Source: an uncultured bacterium
GTDB lineage: Bacteria; Bacillota_I; Bacilli_A; RF39; UBA660
Assembly: GCA_905215145.1 (NCBI GenBank)
Contig: CAJMOW010000041.1
Coordinates: 1-9,739 of the forward strand
Direction: 5' to 3'
DNA length: 9,739 nt
Numbering within the stretch: position 1 is the first letter of the stretch; every line of letters starts with the position of its first letter. The notes below the pieces were generated by a model. It was not told the origin of the DNA. It made no database searches and worked only from the letters and a program-made list of their open reading frames with translations. Both the position numbers and the translations under genes were made by a program. Below, one piece after another: positions 6,582 through 9,739 of this stretch.

Positions 6582-6606
6582 AAAATACACTCCCTTCTTC
6601 TTTTAT

Positions 6607-6612
6607 ATTATA
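6607..6612 (-). promoter_or_regulatory. Candidate -10 element of the ABC transporter operon
   Basis: The minus strand has TATAAT 25 nt before the preferred TTG start, with only a poor match (TAAGCA) at the -35 position 17 nt upstream. The leader after the upstream terminator is too short, under about 20 nt, to hold a TPP or other metabolite riboswitch. Confidence 0.35.
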
Positions 6613-6636
6613 TTCAAAGAAAAAGATTGTGCTTAT

Positions 6637-6661
6637 AAAAAAAGAATACTGGATAGTATTC
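6637..6661 (-). terminator. Intrinsic terminator of the tsa-nucleotidyltransferase operon
   Basis: On the minus strand GAATACT (6655-6661) and AGTATTC (6644-6650) pair perfectly around the 4-nt loop ATCC, followed by seven uninterrupted U residues (6637-6643). It begins 3 nt after the stop codon of the nucleotidyltransferase gene. It is the cleanest terminator in the window and separates the tRNA-modification unit from the transporter operon. Confidence 0.85.
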
Positions 6662-6664
6662 ATA

Positions 6665-7405
6665 TTATTTCTTATTATATTTCTCTCTAACTAAATTTAA
6701 AGAATCAAATGTCCCAACATCATAACAATTACCTTCAAATTTATAAGCATATACAGGATATTTTTTATATAAATATTCGACTAAATAACCAGGAGCATCA
6801 GGTTTATTACCTTCTTTTAAATAATTTACAATTTCATTAATAACAAATTTAGGGTATAAATATGTTGCATAAACACCTATATCACTTTTTGGATTTTCTG
6901 GTTTTTCTTCCAAGTCTAAAATTCTATCATCAGAGTCTAATTTTGCAACTGCAAAACCTTTTAAAATATTAATATCATTTATTTGTTTTGCACATACTGT
7001 TACTGCATTTTTATTTTTATAATAATCAACAACGTCTTTTAATTTATAATCAAATAGATTATCACCAGCAATAATTAATAAATCATCATTTATTTTTTGA
7101 CTGTCAATGACATACTTTATGTCTCCAATTGCACCTAACCTATTATCATTAGAATCTGTCATATCATTTATTACTGTTATTTTTTTAACATTGTTTTTTT
7201 TCATTGCCCAATCATTAAAATGATTATAATATTTTGCATTTGTTATTAGATATATTTCATCAACAATATCTATAGTATTTACTTCATCTAAAATATAATC
7301 TAATAATGGTTTTCCATCTTCTATATCAAGTAGTGCCTTTGGAAAATTTTCTGTAAGTGGGAATAATCTAGTAGCGTATCCCGCGCATAATAATATACAT
7401 TTCAT
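6665..7405 (-). CDS. Sugar-phosphate nucleotidyltransferase-like protein (NTP_transferase family)
   Basis: Members of this cytoplasmic family couple a sugar-1-phosphate (or, in LicC relatives, phosphocholine) to an NTP, releasing pyrophosphate and making activated precursors for glycans. The 246-residue product has the N-terminal nucleotide-binding signature LCAGYATRLFPLT (6-18) with Pro22-Lys23. The usual second Gly of GxGTR is replaced (AGYATR), as in many AGYATRL-type relatives. It also has AGDN (113-116, metal-binding Asp115), EEKP (166-169) and DVGTFDSL (229-236). The C-terminal left-handed beta-helix of GlmU is absent, and the length suits a stand-alone RmlA/RfbA-like catalytic domain. 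The start is ATG at 7405 with AGGAGA in the preceding 15 nt, overlapping the TAG stop of tsaD. Translation is therefore probably coupled to the t6A operon. The exact substrate is unknown. Confidence 0.88.
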   Translation of the reverse strand: MKCILLCAGYATRLFPLTENFPKALLDIEDGKPLLDYILDEVNTIDIVDEIYLITNAKYYNHFNDWAMKKNNVKKITVINDMTDSNDNRLGAIGDIKYVIDSQKINDDLLIIAGDNLFDYKLKDVVDYYKNKNAVTVCAKQINDINILKGFAVAKLDSDDRILDLEEKPENPKSDIGVYATYLYPKFVINEIVNYLKEGNKPDAPGYLVEYLYKKYPVYAYKFEGNCYDVGTFDSLNLVREKYNKK

Positions 7406-7416
7406 ATAAATATCTC

Positions 7417-8421
7417 CTATCTTAATTCATCATTCGCTTTAGAATTTAAATCCAAATTTGCAATTCTAGAAAGCTTGTATGCATAATAACCGGCAGCGCC
7501 TATCATTGCAGCATTATCGGTACAATACTTTAAATCAGGTATAGATAAATTAATATTATTTTCATCACATAATTTCTTAAATTCATCCCTTAAACCTTTG
7601 TTCGCAGATACACCACCAGCTATTATTAAATTATCAACATTGTACTTTTTTAAAGCTTTCATAGTTTTTTTTGTTAATATTTTAATTACACGATTTTGAA
7701 AAGAAGCTGCTAAGTTTGCATCATTAATTTTATTACCTCTTTGTTCTTCATTGTGTTTTAAATTAATTACCGAACTTTTTAGTCCACTAAAACTAAAGTT
7801 ATAACTATCATCATCAAGTGGTAATGGTAAATTATAGCTATCAATACCAGTGTGTGCCAATGCATCTAGTTTTGGACCTCCAGGATATGCTAAACCAATA
7901 ACTCTTGCAACTTTATCATAACATTCCCCAACTGCATCATCTAATGTACCACCAATATATTCAAAAGAATAATTTTCTTTCATTAAAACTAATTCTGTGT
8001 GCCCTCCACTAACAACTAGCGAAATTAATGGAAAATTCATTGCTTTTCCAATATTATTTGCATATATATGACCTGCAATATGATGAACAGGTACTAATGG
8101 TTTATTATATATAAATGAAAGTGTTTTTGCTGCTTGTAATCCTACCAATAATGAGCCAATCAAACCAGGGCCATATGTAACAGCAATCGCATCTATATCA
8201 TCCATAGACATACCGGAAGTTTTTAAAGCTTGATCCAAAACAATTGTAATGTTTTCTATATGCATTCTACTAGCTATTTCTGGAACAACCCCACCAAACA
8301 ACTCATGCACATTTATTTGTGATGAAACAATATTTGTAATAACTTCTACACCATTTTTTACTATTGCTATACTAGTTTCATCACAACTAGATTCAATAGC
8401 CAATATATATATATCTTTCAT
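7417..8421 (-). CDS. tsaD: tRNA N6-adenosine threonylcarbamoyltransferase TsaD (Kae1/Qri7/YgjD)
   Basis: TsaD transfers the threonylcarbamoyl group from threonylcarbamoyl-AMP to A37 of tRNAs reading ANN codons, working with TsaB and TsaE. At 334 residues it is full length. It has the ASKHA-fold opening [12 protein letters not shown] (6-17), the metal-binding HxxxH pair His114 and His118 in VHHIAGH, SGGHTEL (138-144), [13 protein letters not shown] (161-173), [10 protein letters not shown] (208-217), the Gly-rich IIAGGVSAN (266-274) and the third metal ligand Asp302 in CTDNAAMIG. The ATG at 8421 directly abuts the rimI TAA at 8422, with purine-rich AAAGAGATGAAG upstream as the RBS. The order tsaE-tsaB-rimI-tsaD is the classic Bacillota arrangement. 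All expected residues are present, so it is probably active and essential. Confidence 0.97.
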   Translation of the reverse strand: MKDIYILAIESSCDETSIAIVKNGVEVITNIVSSQINVHELFGGVVPEIASRMHIENITIVLDQALKTSGMSMDDIDAIAVTYGPGLIGSLLVGLQAAKTLSFIYNKPLVPVHHIAGHIYANNIGKAMNFPLISLVVSGGHTELVLMKENYSFEYIGGTLDDAVGECYDKVARVIGLAYPGGPKLDALAHTGIDSYNLPLPLDDDSYNFSFSGLKSSVINLKHNEEQRGNKINDANLAASFQNRVIKILTKKTMKALKKYNVDNLIIAGGVSANKGLRDEFKKLCDENNINLSIPDLKYCTDNAAMIGAAGYYAYKLSRIANLDLNSKANDELR

Positions 8422-8805
8422 TTACTTCATCTCTTTCATCATTAATAATGCATCATTTCCATTATTATAATAGTGTTTTCTAATAGCAACCTCTTTAAAT
8501 CCAAATAATATATATAAATTTATAGCATAAGTATTTTCAACATCAACTTCTAAAGTAATGTTGGTTAAATTTCCACATAATTCTAACATCTTTTTCATAA
8601 GTAAAGAAGCATAACCTTTATTTCTATATTCAATACTTGTCCATAAATAATTTAATTCTGCTCTATCATATTGAATAGAAAATACAATAAAAGCAATTAA
8701 AATTTCATCTTTATAATAGCCAAATGCATTTATAAAAGGATCATCGGCTATAAATTTGTCTGAAAATTCAATAATATCATCTAGATTATTGATTTTTTTT
8801 ATCAT
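8422..8805 (-). CDS. rimI: RimI-like GNAT N-acetyltransferase
   Basis: RimI transfers acetyl from acetyl-CoA to the N-terminal amine of ribosomal protein S18 in E. coli; relatives beside tsa genes carry the same name but their targets are often untested. The 127-residue product, somewhat shorter than the usual 145-160, shows the GNAT acetyl-CoA loop RNKGYA (61-66), a beta-strand LEVDVENTYAINLYILFGF (85-103), and the RimI-typical ending RKHYYNNGNDALLMMKEM. The N-terminal region is trimmed relative to E. coli RimI but the fold core is complete. The start ATG at 8805 overlaps the end of tsaB by 20 nt, with only a weak GGAAG at some distance. Translation is likely coupled to tsaB. Family placement is firm; S18 as substrate is inference. 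Confidence 0.88.
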   Translation of the reverse strand: MIKKINNLDDIIEFSDKFIADDPFINAFGYYKDEILIAFIVFSIQYDRAELNYLWTSIEYRNKGYASLLMKKMLELCGNLTNITLEVDVENTYAINLYILFGFKEVAIRKHYYNNGNDALLMMKEMK

Positions 8806-9421
8806 TAAGTATTTTTTCTTCCGCTTCAGTCATTTTCAAATAACTTGGTTTTAGTTCATGTGGATTAACAGGTTTATCATCAATGTGTTTATTAACAAGT
8901 TTTAAAACATTAATATTTGGAATAATGGAATTTATATCTGAAAATGAATCATAAGAATACACAGAATAATTTTTAAAACTCTTAATTTCATCTTTCAAAC
9001 AATTTAATGATATATACTTATCTTGTTCAATACAATTTAAACTATTATCATAAATTCCTCTATAAACATAATCTCTTCTAGCATCTATTACTGATATAAT
9101 ATTTTTAGAACTAGACGAAGAAGCAAAAAGTTCTAAAGTTGAAAAAGGAATTAAGTCCTTTTTTAAAGAATATGCAAAAACTTTAGCAAAAGTCATACCA
9201 ATCCTAATCCCAGTAAAAGATCCAGGACCAGTTGATATAAAAATCTTATTTACATCATTAGGTTTAATGTTAGTTTCATTAAATGCATTGCTAACAATAA
9301 CCATAAAGTTTGAAGAAAGATCGCCATCAGTTTTAGAATTATATAAATACTTAATTTCGTTATTTTCAACTATAGAAAATAACAAAGTAGGTGTAGAAGT
9401 ATCAACTACAATACTAATCAT
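8786..9421 (-). CDS. tsaB: tRNA threonylcarbamoyladenosine biosynthesis protein TsaB
   Basis: TsaB is a catalytically inactive TsaD paralogue that dimerises with TsaD and recruits TsaE in t6A synthesis. The 211-residue protein has the ASKHA opening ISIVVDTSTP (2-11), the hallmark STGPGSFTGIRIGMTFAK (63-80), SVIDARRDYVYRGIY (110-124), and a C-terminal PSYLKMTEAEEK tail typical of Bacillota TsaB. It lacks the HxxxH metal site of TsaD, as expected. The start ATG overlaps the tsaE stop by four bases (ATGA, 9418-9421). Its own 3' end overlaps rimI by 20 nt. Such tight packing indicates one polycistronic message. Residues 101-105 are a run of five serines, an oddity within a loop. Confidence 0.95.
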   Translation of the reverse strand: MISIVVDTSTPTLLFSIVENNEIKYLYNSKTDGDLSSNFMVIVSNAFNETNIKPNDVNKIFISTGPGSFTGIRIGMTFAKVFAYSLKKDLIPFSTLELFASSSSSKNIISVIDARRDYVYRGIYDNSLNCIEQDKYISLNCLKDEIKSFKNYSVYSYDSFSDINSIIPNINVLKLVNKHIDDKPVNPHELKPSYLKMTEAEEKILNDKKNQ

Positions 9422-9739
9422 AAAACAGCCTCACAAACCTCTTCATATTTCTTTCCATAAGGTGTAATAATTAAAGTTCGTTTATTTTCATCGTTAATTT
9501 TAAATTTAATTTCTAATCTTTCCTTTGGGAGTATATTTTTAATCATACTCGACCATTCTATAATAACAACACCATTTTTATTAAAATATTCTTCAATACC
9601 AATATCATCTGAATCCTCATCTAAACGATATACATCCATATGATATAATGGCATCTCACCAGCTGTATATTCTTTAATAATATTAAAAGTTGGTGAAGTA
9701 ATATTTTCTTTAATTGCTAAAGCATCAGCAAAACCTTTA
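9418..9739 (-). CDS. tsaE: tRNA threonylcarbamoyladenosine biosynthesis ATPase TsaE (C-terminal 106 residues; 5' end outside window)
   Basis: TsaE is the small P-loop ATPase that resets the TsaB-TsaD complex between rounds of t6A formation. The frame is open to the window edge. The visible part starts KGFADALAIKENITSPTFN, which follows directly after the Walker A loop in known TsaE proteins; that loop lies just beyond base 9739. The conserved SPTF switch, LYHMDVYRL (metal/nucleotide contact) and the Glu-Trp of VVIIEWSSMI are present, and the C-terminus GKKYEEV... is ordinary. Internal ATG codons, including the one at 9654, lie inside conserved sequence and are not starts. The stop is TGA, overlapping the tsaB ATG, which shows that TGA is a stop codon in this genome. 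Confidence 0.95.
   Translation of the reverse strand, partial: KGFADALAIKENITSPTFNIIKEYTAGEMPLYHMDVYRLDEDSDDIGIEEYFNKNGVVIIEWSSMIKNILPKERLEIKFKINDENKRTLIITPYGKKYEEVCEAVL

Noticed and set aside
6582..6664. TPP or other riboswitch upstream of the transporter operon
   Set aside because: Only about 74 nt separate the two genes and 25 of these are the terminator; no conserved riboswitch core is present.
8249..8470. Plus-strand open frame over the tsaD/rimI junction
   Set aside because: It overlaps two well-supported genes on the other strand and resembles no family.
9267..9467. Plus-strand open frame over the tsaB/tsaE overlap
   Set aside because: It is a shadow of tsaB and tsaE.
1..9739. Mobile element, CRISPR array, defence or biosynthetic system
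   Set aside because: No repeats with regular spacing, transposase or integrase motifs, or foreign composition were seen; all genes are co-oriented housekeeping or transport genes.

Overview
The window is very AT-rich and every supported gene lies on the minus strand. Coding density is high, start codons include TTG, tryptophan is read from TGG, and TGA is used as a stop (tsaE). This fits a low-GC Bacillota with the standard bacterial code, rather than a Mycoplasma that reads TGA as Trp. The streamlined AT-rich style suggests a gut-type Bacilli/Mollicutes-like lineage, but that placement is inference. Transcription runs from high to low coordinates.

Layout in transcription order. (1) 9739-6665: a t6A tRNA-modification cluster, tsaE (cut by the window edge), tsaB, rimI, tsaD. 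The genes overlap or abut. A sugar-nucleotidyltransferase-like gene follows 11 nt after tsaD. A clear hairpin plus U-tract terminator (6637-6661) closes the unit. (2) 6581-3944: an ABC importer of the NitT/TauT/ThiXYZ class with substrate-binding protein, ATPase and permease. A strong hairpin lies between the binding-protein gene and the ATPase gene. No riboswitch is visible, so the substrate is open. (3) 3943-3709: a non-coding gap with a weak terminator-like hairpin, a 14-nt perfect palindrome and a candidate pcrA promoter. (4) 3708-1623: the DNA helicase pcrA, split in two frames by what looks like loss of one TA dinucleotide inside helicase motif III. (5) 1535-1377: a 52-residue membrane microprotein gene with its own near-consensus promoter and strong RBS, followed by a weak terminator. 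(6) 1299-1: the first 433 codons of ligA, NAD-dependent DNA ligase, which runs off the window.

The tsa genes work together: TsaB, TsaD and TsaE make threonylcarbamoyl-adenosine at A37 of ANN-decoding tRNAs, and RimI-like acetyltransferases are habitual neighbours. PcrA and LigA are replication/repair housekeeping proteins often encoded side by side in Bacillota. I see no mobile element, CRISPR array, rRNA, tRNA or defence system. Nothing here amounts to a new multi-gene system. The items most worth a second look are the pcrA frameshift and the uncharacterised microprotein between pcrA and ligA.
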